Assembly: GCF_007671685.1 (NCBI RefSeq) | Contig: NZ_VCNL01000001.1 | Coordinates: 620,001 to 684,000, forward strand | Origin: Halorubrum salsamenti | GTDB lineage: Archaea > Halobacteriota > Halobacteria > Halobacteriales > Haloferacaceae | DNA length: 64,000 nt | Reading direction: 5' to 3' | Part shown: one piece after another, positions 1 through 9,598 of the stretch | How the letters are laid out: each line of letters starts with the position of its first letter | How positions within the stretch are numbered: position 1 is the first letter of the stretch | The notes under the pieces: model-generated | Database searches by the model: none | Told to the model about the DNA's origin: nothing | Seen by the model: only the letters and a program-made list of their open reading frames with translations | Position numbers and translations under genes: made by a program

Positions 1-1
1 A

Positions 2-655
2 AAGACGGATAGACAGGTCAGCCGTTTTGAGAACGGTCCGGATGACCTTGGGGTTGTGACGGTCAGCAGCCGGACTGTAGACGAAGCGGGTAATCAGATC
101 GGTGTGGTCCGCTCGTCCGTAGAGGGAGACGCAGTCGGGAAGCTGCTACGTGGCGGCATTGTCGGATCGTTCTCGCGGGTTATGGCTAAGGCTGACGTCA
201 TTTCGGAGGCGGGATTACTTGACGAGTCGTTTCCGAGCTGGCAGGACCGAGAGTGGTATCTCCGTCTCGCTCAGCACTGTCGGTTCGGATCCGAAGACGA
301 AGTACTCGTTGAGCGTCGGATCGATGCAAATCACCGGATCAGTGATGACTTCGAACAGAAGCGGGACGTGTCTTACCCCCGGTTTCTTGAGAAACACCGA
401 GATCTCGCGGCCGAACGGGGACTACTTGCGGAACGAAGATTCGTTGCGGGACTCTCGAGAACACTTGCGTTCTCCGGACTGGTAAACGGATACTATCGGG
501 AGTCGATCAAATATCTCCTGATCTCGCTAGCGTACTATCCGTTCGATCCCAAGACGTATTTATACCTCTGCTTGGCGGCCGGCGGACCATTTACATTCAA
601 ATCTGCACAGAGAATAAAAAGACGATACAGTCGAACACTGTCGACACTCGAATAG
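2..655 (+). CDS. Glycosyltransferase family 2, C-terminal part (5' end outside window)
   Basis: The reading frame is open from base 2 to the stop at 653-655, so the gene starts upstream; the GTG at 56 is only the first possible start inside the window. The part seen carries a motif typical of GT2 enzymes that add sugars to lipid or protein acceptors: an acidic FPSWQDREWYLRLA stretch, which normally ends the GT-A catalytic domain, followed by a basic C-terminal tail (YRESIKYLLISLAYYPF). The nucleotide-sugar binding half is missing from view. It lies beside other glycan genes, which fits S-layer or surface polysaccharide glycosylation. The sugar donor cannot be told. Confidence 0.75.
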   Translation, partial: KTDRQVSRFENGPDDLGVVTVSSRTVDEAGNQIGVVRSSVEGDAVGKLLRGGIVGSFSRVMAKADVISEAGLLDESFPSWQDREWYLRLAQHCRFGSEDEVLVERRIDANHRISDDFEQKRDVSYPRFLEKHRDLAAERGLLAERRFVAGLSRTLAFSGLVNGYYRESIKYLLISLAYYPFDPKTYLYLCLAAGGPFTFKSAQRIKRRYSRTLSTLE

Positions 656-726
656 TAGGGTCGATACCGTCAACGGGAGCGTATAGGACTGTTGTAACAA
701 AGCATCAATCACAGCCAATACATATT

Positions 727-2592
727 ATGCCCGGAATCACGGTTTGGCTCTCACAGGACGATACGAGCTTATCCGAACAGGAAAGCTGTTCATCCGTCTC
801 ACCGGATGAGGTCACCTCACATTTTCATGATACCATTAGTAGGTCACAGCACACCGCTGACTACACGACGAATCTCTTATTTGACCAAGAACACATCAAG
901 ATAGGCGAAACGAGCTATCCGAGCTATCCGATCCGAACCATCGAGGAGGATAACTTGTTGGTCTGTCTTGAGGGAGCGATTTACGGAACGACGATCACAG
1001 CAGACGATCTCTCTACCGTCGGTGAGATGGCCTTACGTGGCCGGGAAGAGTGGCTGCAAGACTGGGTTGGCAGCTGTGATGGTGAGTTCGTCGTGTACGC
1101 GCTCGATACCGATTCGGGAGACTTCGCGGTGGTAAACGATGTTTTCGGTCGCTTACCGCTCTATGTCTACGAACGGAACGGTGAGGTCGTCATTACTCGT
1201 GAGAACAAGTTTCTCCGTGAGTTCCTCGGAGACATCTCGATTGACGAGTTGGGCGTCGCGCAGTGCCTATTGTTCGGTTTTACGCTCGGCCACCGCACGC
1301 TCTGGAAGCACGTCGATAAACTCGAGGGAGGATCTCTCATCCGCTATCCGTCGGATTCGCGGGGACAGCGCGAACGGGTCCACCAGTTCAATTTCGGGGG
1401 TGTTCGGAACCACGACCGATCGATAGAACGGAACGCCGATGCAGCGGCCGAGTCGTTCAAACGGGCGTGTGAGCGTCGAGGGTCTGCTGCAACCTCGACT
1501 GTCGTCTCATTGAGCGGCGGACTTGACTCTCGGTCCGTCGCAGCGGGGTACCGAGCCAGTGGGACGTCGTTTGAAGCGGTGACCTTCGCCAGCAGATCGG
1601 ATAACGAGCCGATCGATTCGACGAGCGATGTGACAGTCGCTCGAAGAGCGGCGGACCTGTTAGACGTCGACTGGCACAGGATCGACCTTTCACCGCCCGA
1701 TACGGACGACTTCCGTCAGCTGTTGTCGTTGAAGGGAGGGATGAACCCGTTCACCAACGCGCAGACGCTGCGCTTCTTTCGTCGACTTCGAGAGGAGTAC
1801 GGTCAAGACATCACCTACGTGACTGGCGATGGAGGCGACAAGGCCGTTCCCGACCTATCACCTTCTCACTCCATCGGCGACGTCGACGAACTCGTGTCGC
1901 ATCTGATAGAGGTCGAAAGCATCGTCTTTTCACTGGAGCGGGTGATCAGAATGACTGGTGTCTCGGAGGCTGAGATACGCGATTCGGTCTCCTCGCTGAT
2001 TAATTCGTATCCGGAGTCAGATCCTGACCACATGTATGTCGGGTACAAGATCCGTGAACGGGGATTCAACTGGCTTAATGAGGGTGAGGACCGCAACCGC
2101 GCCTTCTTTTGGTCAACAACACCGTTCTATTCGCTTCCGTTTTTCACCGAAGTGATGTCAGTTCCGACCGAACAGAAAAGACACAACCAGTTCTATCGGG
2201 AGTTCCTGAGTCGACTCTGTCCGGAGGCGACGCAACTCAAAGACGCCAACTTCCACGTCCCTATGGATTCTACGCTCTATCCGTTCATCCAGAGGGGGCT
2301 TTCGTTTCTCGCATCACATCCGAGCGTCAAGGGGACCGTTCAGCCAATATATCGTCGGGAGGTGTTCTCCAACTACGACGAGAACCTTGCCAAGCTCCTG
2401 CTCGCACAGCTACGTAACTGCGATGGGGTCAGAGACACGCTAATTGAAGCCGAGATCGCTCGAATCGGAGCCGATCGAGGGTCGTGTAACAGACAGCAGA
2501 TCTATAATCTGATTACGATGACCTCGGCAATCGCCGATGTCGAATCCGGGGAGACGACGCTCGATGCGTACACCCGGATGGAGTTTCGCTAA
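727..2592 (+). CDS. Asparagine-synthase-like amidotransferase homologue without N-terminal cysteine
   Basis: 621 residues with the two-domain layout of AsnB: an N-terminal Ntn-hydrolase-like glutaminase domain (about 1-210, with DVFGRLPLYVY) and a C-terminal ATP-pyrophosphatase domain with the PP-loop SLSGGLDSRS near residue 260 and a TGDGGDK motif near 365. Real glutamine-dependent AsnB begins Met-Cys, where the Cys is the nucleophile; here the start reads MPGITVW, so glutamine hydrolysis is unlikely unless another start is used. Such homologues often sit in glycan loci and may adenylate a carboxylate and amidate it from ammonia. The neighbours (GT2, beta-helix exported protein) support a role in surface sugar modification; the substrate is unknown. 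Confidence 0.7.
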   Translation: MPGITVWLSQDDTSLSEQESCSSVSPDEVTSHFHDTISRSQHTADYTTNLLFDQEHIKIGETSYPSYPIRTIEEDNLLVCLEGAIYGTTITADDLSTVGEMALRGREEWLQDWVGSCDGEFVVYALDTDSGDFAVVNDVFGRLPLYVYERNGEVVITRENKFLREFLGDISIDELGVAQCLLFGFTLGHRTLWKHVDKLEGGSLIRYPSDSRGQRERVHQFNFGGVRNHDRSIERNADAAAESFKRACERRGSAATSTVVSLSGGLDSRSVAAGYRASGTSFEAVTFASRSDNEPIDSTSDVTVARRAADLLDVDWHRIDLSPPDTDDFRQLLSLKGGMNPFTNAQTLRFFRRLREEYGQDITYVTGDGGDKAVPDLSPSHSIGDVDELVSHLIEVESIVFSLERVIRMTGVSEAEIRDSVSSLINSYPESDPDHMYVGYKIRERGFNWLNEGEDRNRAFFWSTTPFYSLPFFTEVMSVPTEQKRHNQFYREFLSRLCPEATQLKDANFHVPMDSTLYPFIQRGLSFLASHPSVKGTVQPIYRREVFSNYDENLAKLLLAQLRNCDGVRDTLIEAEIARIGADRGSCNRQQIYNLITMTSAIADVESGETTLDAYTRMEFR

Positions 2593-2622
2593 CCCGACGT
2601 GTTACGATCGGGCCACGGTCAG

Positions 2623-5370
2623 TTACGTCTCGTTGAATTCGAGGTCAGCGGTCCCTTGGATGCGCATCATCGTCAACTCGCCGCTAAATCGGTATCCGTC
2701 GACTTCGTCGGTCACGGATCCGATGACCATCCCGTCACTGATCACGTCGTCGGCCTCAACGGGACCGAGATCCGGTGACTTGTGGAGGCTCCCCGAAACA
2801 GAAAACTGGTATGAGGTCTCACTGTCAACGCCGTCAACCGTAAACCAGTTATCGAGGACGGGATCGGCGTCGGTCCCGAGGAGTTCGGGGTCGACCTGCT
2901 TGCCATCGAGATAGACGCCGGCCTCGCCCTCAAGTGAGAACTCAGCGACCGTCCCGTTGAACAGGAACTTGACGGCTCCCGAAGACACCTCTCCACCGGC
3001 CCTACTTCCGGAGATTGTGTCTATACACGCCTCATTACAAGCCGGAGCGGTGGCGATATCTCCGTCGGTAACAAGTTCGTACGTAGACGTGGATCCGGTG
3101 CCGACGACCCGCAGAGAGCGTTCGAACTTCCGATCGACGATTGCTTCGCGGGTGATCGTCTCACCGTCGCGTTCAAACTCCATGTCCGTGCCGGCGGTGT
3201 AGCTCACGACGCTCCCGTCGTAGTCGAAGGCGTCAACGCCCGAGTATATCGAACCCGCGACTCGAACTGTCCCATCATCGAGTGACTCAACCGTGCTAAC
3301 CGTTCCGTACTCGCTTAGGTCCGTGTTCTCGCGTGCATCCCCGTCGACGATGAACTCGTATTCACTCCGCGTGCTCGAATCGACGCCGCGGATCACGAAC
3401 GAGTGCCACCCTTCGGTGTCGGTGGAGTCACTATCGGTTTCTTCTGTGGTCCGCTCGCCATCGACGACTGCTTCGCGGGTGATCGTCTCACCGTCGCGTT
3501 CAAACTCCATGTCCGTGCCGGCGGTGTAGCTCACGACGCTCCCGTCGTAGTCGAAGGCGTCAACGCCCGAGTATATCGAACCCGCGACTCGAACTGTCCC
3601 ATCATCGAGCGACTCAACCGTGCTAACCGTTCCGTACTCGCTTAGGTCCGTGTTCTCGCGTGCATCCCCGTCGACGATGAACTCGTATTCACTCCGCGTG
3701 CTCGAATCGACGCCGCGGATCACGAACGAGTGCCACCCTTCGGTGGATCCGTCGTCTTCGGCTCCGCTATCACTGGTCTCATCGTCTGTGCCGTCTTCGT
3801 TATCTAAATCACCAGATGTCGACAGCGAACACGAACCGTCTCGAGTGAGATTCCGAACGTTCCCGTCGCTGTCCATCAGATCGACGGCTTTTCCACTGAC
3901 GTTAACGTTCGAGTCCTCAACGACGACATCGGAAGACCCCTTGAAAACGACTCCATCGATGGATCCGTTAGGCGCGTGGATACAGCAGTTCGAGATGCGT
4001 GATCCGTCTCTGTCATCCCCGATAGTACAGACTGAGCCTTCGGTTTGGTAGTCATTATCGACGGTTACGTCGACGGACTCCAACGTGACTCCGGAGGGAT
4101 CGTCAGCCCCAGACTTTCGAGACTGTATCCAGAGGGTTTGATTACGAGTCGCATTGTATATCTGGCAGTTACGCATCGTGAAGCCGCCCGGGTTCGAACC
4201 ACCCGTATTGGTCAGACGGATCAGGCCCCAGGGTTTGTACCCCGAGTTAAGATCTACCTCGTTGCATTCGAACTCACAGCCTTCGAAAACCACTCCGGAA
4301 TCACCCTCTGTAGAGTCGATGAGAACTCCGTTCCCGTGATAAAAGTTGGTTCCGTGGGTCGGTCTCGGAGCATCGCCGTGGTCCACGACGATGCGAGCGC
4401 CCGTGACTGTCGAAACCTTAGTGGGGTGATTTCCCCCTTGGAGACGGATGTTTGAGAGGTCATTGTTTTTGAACAGCCCTCCTTTGACGGTTACGACGCC
4501 ACCTTCTGTAGTCATGGTCGATCGCAGTGCATTCCCGCCCGATTGTTCGAGGTGTGCGTCCTCCACGACAATCTCACCGATGTGGTTGGGATACACCCGG
4601 ATATACGTCGTACCAGGGTTATCTCCGGTATCAGCATAATGACCACCGAGATATGCACCTCCTCGGCCGATCGTCACCCGACGGAGCGTGTTAACGCCGT
4701 CAGCCGATCCGCCCGCATCACTAGGAATATGACAGGTCAGTAACTGTCCGTACGAGTGTCGTTTTGACGGGACGAAGCCAAGCCACTCGACGTCCTGAAT
4801 GAGCCCGCCGTCCGCACAGTCGAATCGAACGTTGATCGACGTGACATCGTCATCCGTCATCTGGATGGAGAAATTAGCGAGGACGCAGTCTTCCCCGCCC
4901 TTCTGGTGAATGAACCAGAAACCCGACCCTGAGGTGTCCGCGTTCGGGAAGTGGAACTGTACGTCTTTGTGCGAATCTCCCAGTCCAACCATTCCGAATC
5001 GGCTTTTACTACTGCGGGGACCGATCACGAGCTCGTCGTTGACCCTGTAATCGCCCTCCGGGAACTCGATGAGCGTCCCGGTCTCGTGCGCATCGCTTAA
5101 CGCGCTATCGATCGGATCGTTACCGTTCGGATCCATACCGAGATCGTCGACCGCATTCACGACGCGGTCGAACCGGATCCCGTGCCGCGTGACTGCGGCC
5201 GATCCCAATCCGGATGACGCGAGCACCGTCCCCGCCGTCGCCGCGCTCAGTTTCACGTAATCGCGTCTGTTTAGCAACCGGCCGCCGGTTTCTGTCTGCT
5301 CCGCGTCCGATTCTTCGGCTTGGCTGTACCTGTCGCTATCGACGTCCTCGCTTACCAGCTTGCGTGCCAT
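2623..5370 (-). CDS. Tat-exported right-handed beta-helix protein with duplicated C-terminal modules
   Basis: About 915 residues. A GTG at 5388 would add six residues, but a TTTATC box at 5397-5402 lies 27 bases before the ATG at 5370, favouring that leaderless start. A twin-arginine signal (LNRRDYVKLSAATAGTVLASS) shows folded export. Residues about 60-500 look like a pectate-lyase-type parallel beta-helix (many short N/D/G-rich coils such as NNDLSNIRLQGGNHP). After an acidic linker come two almost identical modules beginning GWHSFVIRGVDSSTRSEYEF and two more diverged ones. It probably binds or cleaves surface polysaccharide. The start of the beta-helix (DDLGMDPNGNDPIDSAL) resembles pectate-lyase superfamily entries; no catalytic residues could be assigned. 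Confidence 0.7.
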   Translation of the reverse strand: MARKLVSEDVDSDRYSQAEESDAEQTETGGRLLNRRDYVKLSAATAGTVLASSGLGSAAVTRHGIRFDRVVNAVDDLGMDPNGNDPIDSALSDAHETGTLIEFPEGDYRVNDELVIGPRSSKSRFGMVGLGDSHKDVQFHFPNADTSGSGFWFIHQKGGEDCVLANFSIQMTDDDVTSINVRFDCADGGLIQDVEWLGFVPSKRHSYGQLLTCHIPSDAGGSADGVNTLRRVTIGRGGAYLGGHYADTGDNPGTTYIRVYPNHIGEIVVEDAHLEQSGGNALRSTMTTEGGVVTVKGGLFKNNDLSNIRLQGGNHPTKVSTVTGARIVVDHGDAPRPTHGTNFYHGNGVLIDSTEGDSGVVFEGCEFECNEVDLNSGYKPWGLIRLTNTGGSNPGGFTMRNCQIYNATRNQTLWIQSRKSGADDPSGVTLESVDVTVDNDYQTEGSVCTIGDDRDGSRISNCCIHAPNGSIDGVVFKGSSDVVVEDSNVNVSGKAVDLMDSDGNVRNLTRDGSCSLSTSGDLDNEDGTDDETSDSGAEDDGSTEGWHSFVIRGVDSSTRSEYEFIVDGDARENTDLSEYGTVSTVESLDDGTVRVAGSIYSGVDAFDYDGSVVSYTAGTDMEFERDGETITREAVVDGERTTEETDSDSTDTEGWHSFVIRGVDSSTRSEYEFIVDGDARENTDLSEYGTVSTVESLDDGTVRVAGSIYSGVDAFDYDGSVVSYTAGTDMEFERDGETITREAIVDRKFERSLRVVGTGSTSTYELVTDGDIATAPACNEACIDTISGSRAGGEVSSGAVKFLFNGTVAEFSLEGEAGVYLDGKQVDPELLGTDADPVLDNWFTVDGVDSETSYQFSVSGSLHKSPDLGPVEADDVISDGMVIGSVTDEVDGYRFSGELTMMRIQGTADLEFNET
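3135..3745 (-). repeat. Near-identical 284-bp direct repeat, period 327 bp, inside the beta-helix gene
   Basis: Bases 3135-3418 and 3462-3745 match with only about two differences seen by eye. They encode two copies of a roughly 94-residue module joined by a short acidic linker (TTEETDSDSTDTE). Such low divergence at silent sites implies a recent duplication or ongoing gene conversion. Confidence 0.9.
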
Positions 5371-5579
5371 GCGGGTGGTAATCTCCACCTAACCCGGATA
5401 AACGTATCGTTAATTACATGTTCATCGTTCCGTGAATGTCTCCGGAGATAATGATACTGAGTGGTACTGTTATCTCGGAGTATGATTCGTGAGTGGACTT
5501 GACGCGACGCGTCTGATCCGGTCGATCCGAGAGTTAAGATCGTATTAACGAGGGTATAACAGCCGATTCATACTTTGGT

Positions 5580-5729
5580 ATGCGACGAAAGGGGGTCGAA
5601 TTGACCCGCAGTGGCGGTTCGCCCCTTGACAGCCACGCCGCCGTGAACGGCGATCGCTCCCGCACCACCGGACGTGATCAGCGCGGCGATGTGTGTACGG
5701 AGGAAGAGCCGGAAGTAGCAACATCCTAA
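5580..5729 (+). CDS. Possible small basic/polar protein (49 aa)
   Basis: An open frame starting ATG CGA CGA AAG and ending TAA 30 bases before the following glycosyltransferase. A GTATAAC box around 5555-5561 lies about 20-25 bases before the ATG, a workable promoter for a leaderless gene. The product has no recognisable motif. The rest of the 5371-5759 stretch shows only the divergent promoter region of the beta-helix gene. It may simply be leader sequence. Confidence 0.2.
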   Translation: MRRKGVELTRSGGSPLDSHAAVNGDRSRTTGRDQRGDVCTEEEPEVATS

Positions 5730-5759
5730 CGATGGCCGACCGCTCGCAACCCCGAGACG

Positions 5760-6926
5760 ATGGCGACGACTGACGGAGTCTACCGATCTGATAAGTGGCA
5801 GAACGATCCCATACCAGCCTCGGACTCCGAATCGACCGGTTCAGAGGTCGAACACGACATCGATCGGGTGCTGGCCGTGTACGGGCCGACGAACATCGAG
5901 AAGATAGAGCGGCATATTACCCCTTTGGCCGACGTCGTCGACACGACCACGCTCGTCTGCACCCGTCCAAATCCGGAGGTATCCGGGTTCAGGCAGCTCG
6001 CACCACCCTCGACGGGCGTTCGTCTCCTAGACCTCTTCTTGGTATCCCTGCTTACCGTAGTCGAGTCGATCAGGGGAGATTACGACGCCGTCGTCTCCGT
6101 GTCCCTCTTCCCACACGGGTGCCTCGGACTTCTCGCCGCTCGATTGAACGGGATTCCGGCTCACCTCGGAATTATCGGCTGCGACATCGACGTGCACGCC
6201 CGCGCGTGGTACGGTCGCCCGGTCAGGTGGCTCATCCGTCGATTCGACGCGGTGACGGTTCCCGGACCTACACACAGACGTCGGCTCCACCGGTTGGTTG
6301 GCGTCCCGCGGAACCGAACCGCGATCCTGGCGAACCCGGTCGAAGCCGATCGATTCCCCCGAAGAGACGACGTCGAGCGTCCCTACGACCTGCTCTGGGT
6401 CGGCCGATTGACGGCTGAAAAGCGACCGGTGCTGTTCGTCGACGTGGTCGCGGCAGTCGCCGAACGGTATCCCTCGGTACGGGCGGTCATCATTGGAGAC
6501 GGGCCGCTCTCGGTCGCCGTCACAAAGCGGATCGCACACCACGAACTCGAGGACGTGATCGACACGCCGGGCTGGATCGACGATCCGGCCCCGTGGTACG
6601 CCGACGCGTCGATATTCGCGCTGACATCGGAACGCGATGCGCTTCCGTTGACGCTGATCGAGGCGATGGCCAGCGGAACCGTCCCCGTAGCGCCCGCCGT
6701 CGGAAACGTCGCCGACCTGATCGTCGACGACTGGAACGGTCAGATCGTTGACCCGACGACCGTCGAGGGATTCGCAACGGCCATCGATGGACTGCTGAGA
6801 AGTCCGGAGCGACGGGCTCGGCTTGGCGCGAACGCCCACGGCGTTCGAAGCCGCTTCACGGCCGCCGACGCAGCCGAGGACTGGCGACACGTGACGCGCG
6901 TTCTCGCCCGATCTGGGACGAGGTAA
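5760..6926 (+). CDS. Glycosyltransferase family 4 (group 1)
   Basis: 388 residues with the GT-B fold expected of retaining GT4 enzymes. Visible marks are the inter-domain stretch LLWVGRLTAEKRPVLFVDVV (about 220-240), IIGDGPL (about 247), and the C-terminal EX7E motif in ERDALPLTLIEAMASGTVPV (about 292-311), where the first Glu contacts the donor sugar. No membrane segment is seen, so it should act at the cytoplasmic membrane face. The next gene, a sulfatase-superfamily protein, follows 49 bases later on the same strand. Donor and acceptor are unknown; a role in N-glycan or exopolysaccharide assembly is inferred from context. Confidence 0.85.
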   Translation: MATTDGVYRSDKWQNDPIPASDSESTGSEVEHDIDRVLAVYGPTNIEKIERHITPLADVVDTTTLVCTRPNPEVSGFRQLAPPSTGVRLLDLFLVSLLTVVESIRGDYDAVVSVSLFPHGCLGLLAARLNGIPAHLGIIGCDIDVHARAWYGRPVRWLIRRFDAVTVPGPTHRRRLHRLVGVPRNRTAILANPVEADRFPRRDDVERPYDLLWVGRLTAEKRPVLFVDVVAAVAERYPSVRAVIIGDGPLSVAVTKRIAHHELEDVIDTPGWIDDPAPWYADASIFALTSERDALPLTLIEAMASGTVPVAPAVGNVADLIVDDWNGQIVDPTTVEGFATAIDGLLRSPERRARLGANAHGVRSRFTAADAAEDWRHVTRVLARSGTR

Positions 6927-6975
6927 CGCCGTCAATCAGTCCATAACGAAGCCGATACCGGGATTCCACGCCCGT

Positions 6976-8337
6976 ATGAAGAACCCCGACGTCTTGTTCG
7001 TCATTCTCGACTCGGTTCGTCGGGACCGCGTCTCCGCATACGGACACGGTCGTACGACGACCCCGAACCTCGACCAGCTCGCATCGGAGGCAACGCTGTT
7101 CGAACATGCGTACACGGCGGCACCCTGGACGTTACCCTCGCACTGTTCGATGTTCACCGGCCTGTTTCCGAGCGAGCACGGCGTCACGAACGGCTTCTCC
7201 GACCGGTCGTTGCGGCTCCCCGAGTCGATCGAGACGCTCACGGAACGGCTTTCGGCCGACGGATACCGGACCGCCGGATTCTCGAACAACCCGTGGGTCG
7301 GCTCGCTGTCCGGGATCGACAGAGGGTTCGACGAGTACGTCGAGTGGGACCTCGAGATCGGGGTCGACGGGGACACCGACATCTCGACGACGCGGGACCG
7401 ACTGTACTCGGCGGCACACGGGCTGCTCGCACAGGCCGCCCGCCAGCCCGTGTTCCTGCTAAAACGACGGTTGTTCACGTCGAATCTCGTTAACCGTGCG
7501 ACCAGGTGGCTGCGAGCGACCGCCGGCGACGAACCGCCGGCGTTCACCTTCTTGAACCTCATGGAGGCACACAGTCCCTACTTCCCCCCGAAAGACGCCT
7601 TCGAGGCGCTTGACCTCTCGCCGCCCGGGCCGATCGAGCCGCGGCTGTTGAACACGAAACTCCTCGCGTACGTCCTCGGCCGGAACGACCTACCGCCGGA
7701 ACGACGCGAACGTGTCCTCGAGTTCTACGACGCGAGCCTGCGGTACCAGGACCGAAAGCTCGGCCAGTTGCTGTCGATACTGAAAGAGACCGGGAGGTAC
7801 GACGACACGCTCGTGGTGATCGCCTCCGATCACGGGAAGAACCTCGGGGACCTCGACCGCGACGGGACGCCCCCACACTCCACACGGGGGGTCAACACGG
7901 ATGTCCCGCTCATCGTCAAACAGCCCGGTCAGGACGCTCCGGAACGGGTTTCGGACCCCGCGAAGCTGACGGGGATATCCGATCTCGTCACCGATCCCGA
8001 ACTGCCGCCGACGGCGGCGTTGTGTAGCGAGGAGGTCGCCCTCGTCGAGGACTACGTCCCACACACCGGACGGGCCAGTGAGCCGACCACGCGATGGCGA
8101 GTCCTCGTCGACGGCACACACCGATACGTCAGATCCGAGGACGGCAGGGAGTACCTGTTCGGCCCGGACGGGGGACAGCTCTCGGGAGATCAGGAGCCGC
8201 TACGGAACCGGTTCTCGGAGGCGATGGAGCGCCATGTGGAGGCGCTGTCGGAGCGAGGAACGGAAGACGAGTCGGACCCGGAGGACCTCTCCCGGGGTAT
8301 CGAGTCGCAGTTGGAGGACCTCGGTTACCTGGAGTGA
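6976..8337 (+). CDS. Sulfatase/phosphoglycerol-transferase superfamily protein (Thr at nucleophile position)
   Basis: 453 residues of the alkaline-phosphatase superfamily. Metal-binding motifs are clear: DVLFVILDSVRRDRVSAYG at the N-terminus, TTPNLDQLA, and ASDHGKNLGD near 275. Classical sulfatases carry C-x-P-S-R, whose Cys becomes formylglycine; here the site reads WTLPSHCSMFTG, with Thr52 in the Cys position and His for Arg. Thr is the nucleophile in phosphoglycerol transferases of the LtaS type, so transfer of a phospho-group or phosphodiester chemistry is more likely than sulfate removal. No signal peptide is seen. It lies between glycosyltransferases and so probably modifies glycan or glycolipid. 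Confidence 0.8.
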   Translation: MKNPDVLFVILDSVRRDRVSAYGHGRTTTPNLDQLASEATLFEHAYTAAPWTLPSHCSMFTGLFPSEHGVTNGFSDRSLRLPESIETLTERLSADGYRTAGFSNNPWVGSLSGIDRGFDEYVEWDLEIGVDGDTDISTTRDRLYSAAHGLLAQAARQPVFLLKRRLFTSNLVNRATRWLRATAGDEPPAFTFLNLMEAHSPYFPPKDAFEALDLSPPGPIEPRLLNTKLLAYVLGRNDLPPERRERVLEFYDASLRYQDRKLGQLLSILKETGRYDDTLVVIASDHGKNLGDLDRDGTPPHSTRGVNTDVPLIVKQPGQDAPERVSDPAKLTGISDLVTDPELPPTAALCSEEVALVEDYVPHTGRASEPTTRWRVLVDGTHRYVRSEDGREYLFGPDGGQLSGDQEPLRNRFSEAMERHVEALSERGTEDESDPEDLSRGIESQLEDLGYLE

Positions 8338-8394
8338 ACGCCCGCAAACGCGGAATCAACAAACGCTCCGCGTCCGGCCAGCGCGGTCGCGAAC

Positions 8395-9408
8395 TCATCG
8401 GACCGTCCGGACGCCGAGCACCGACGCCGACACGCCGCCGATCGCCATCGGCATCCAGTAGACGCCGCCGCGGAAGACGAGCACGGCGGCGGTGACCGCG
8501 GACGCCGGGACGCCGGTCGTCGGGACGAGCAGCGCGACGAACGCCGCTTCGATCCCGCCGAGCCCGCCGGGCAGCGGGGTCGCGCCCGCGACGTACGCCA
8601 GCGGGACGGCGAAAATCGGGACCACCGGCGACACCTGATGGCCGACGGCGGCGAACGCGACCGTGAGCGCGGCCGCCTGGAACAGCCAGCCGGAGAGCGA
8701 GAGCCCGACCGCGGCGGCGAGTCGCCCGGGGCTCGTCCCGACGCGCTCGATGTCCTCGAAGAAGTTCCGCAGCCGGTTGGCGATCCCGGCCTCGACGGCG
8801 TCGTCGTCGAAGCGGTCCAGGCGCCCCGCGACCCCGCCGACCGCGCTCGGGAGGCGGTCGACGACGACCCGCCGGTACCGCCAGCCGACGCCGATCCCAG
8901 TGACGATCGCCGCGATCAGCGCGACGGCGACGCCGACGGCGACTTCGAGGCGCTCGCCGACCGCGGCGGTCGTGGCGTAGTAGCCGACGCCGAGGAGCAC
9001 GAGCGAGATGGAGGGGACGACGTTGAGCACGTCGACGCTGGCGATTCCCACGAGGCCCGACTCGTAGCGCGAGCCGGAGGCCCGAGAGATGAGCGCCGCG
9101 GCCACCGGTTCGCCGCCCGCCTGCCCGAACGGGGTGACGTTGTTGGCGAAGACGGCTCCGGAGTACACGAGGAAGGACGTGGCGACGGAGAGGGGGACGT
9201 CGAGCGAGCCGAGCACGGTCCGGAGCATGAGGCTCCACGCGATCAGCCAGCAGAGCGCGAACCCGAACGTCGCCGAGACCAGGGCCGGGTCCGCCGAAAG
9301 CAGCGTCTCGATCACGCGGTCCGCCCCGACAACGACGAAGAGGACGGCGAGGACCGCGATCGCAGCGATCCCGCCGATGACAAGTCCCCTCCGCTGGCTC
9401 CCGTCCAT
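8395..9408 (-). CDS. Flippase-like / LPG-synthase transmembrane-domain protein (AglD-type membrane domain)
   Basis: 337 residues from the ATG at 9408 (MDGSQRRGLVIGG); longer versions upstream add an unlikely Arg-rich tail. The protein is mostly hydrophobic, with about eight membrane segments, and carries family-typical stretches such as NNVTPFGQAGGEPVAAALI (about 95) and YVAGATPLPGGLGGIEAAFV near the C-terminus. This domain (UPF0104, lysylphosphatidylglycerol synthase TM region) occurs in haloarchaeal AglD and in free-standing proteins thought to move or bind lipid-linked sugars. Convergent with the sulfatase-like gene at 8337 and divergent from the next gene. Confidence 0.8.
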   Translation of the reverse strand: MDGSQRRGLVIGGIAAIAVLAVLFVVVGADRVIETLLSADPALVSATFGFALCWLIAWSLMLRTVLGSLDVPLSVATSFLVYSGAVFANNVTPFGQAGGEPVAAALISRASGSRYESGLVGIASVDVLNVVPSISLVLLGVGYYATTAAVGERLEVAVGVAVALIAAIVTGIGVGWRYRRVVVDRLPSAVGGVAGRLDRFDDDAVEAGIANRLRNFFEDIERVGTSPGRLAAAVGLSLSGWLFQAAALTVAFAAVGHQVSPVVPIFAVPLAYVAGATPLPGGLGGIEAAFVALLVPTTGVPASAVTAAVLVFRGGVYWMPMAIGGVSASVLGVRTVR

Positions 9409-9598
9409 AGGAGAGATGACACGCTGGCGGACTTGAAACGTCTGATCGGTTCTCACTCGCCGAGCAGGCCCGAACGTGACCGGTCGGGGAGCGTGGGAAC
9501 GTCGTTTAACCGCTGCTAAGCGGGGTTTCACGCCGGATACCCCTCCCGAGACGGCACCAACAAGAATACAACCGTCGGCGGGATACGGTGGCGTACTT

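Noticed and set aside
8129-9238. Long leftward frame rich in Arg over the flippase-like gene
   Set aside because: It is out of frame with the membrane protein on the same strand, has extreme Arg content and no haloarchaeal acidic character, and only mirrors high GC at codon third positions.
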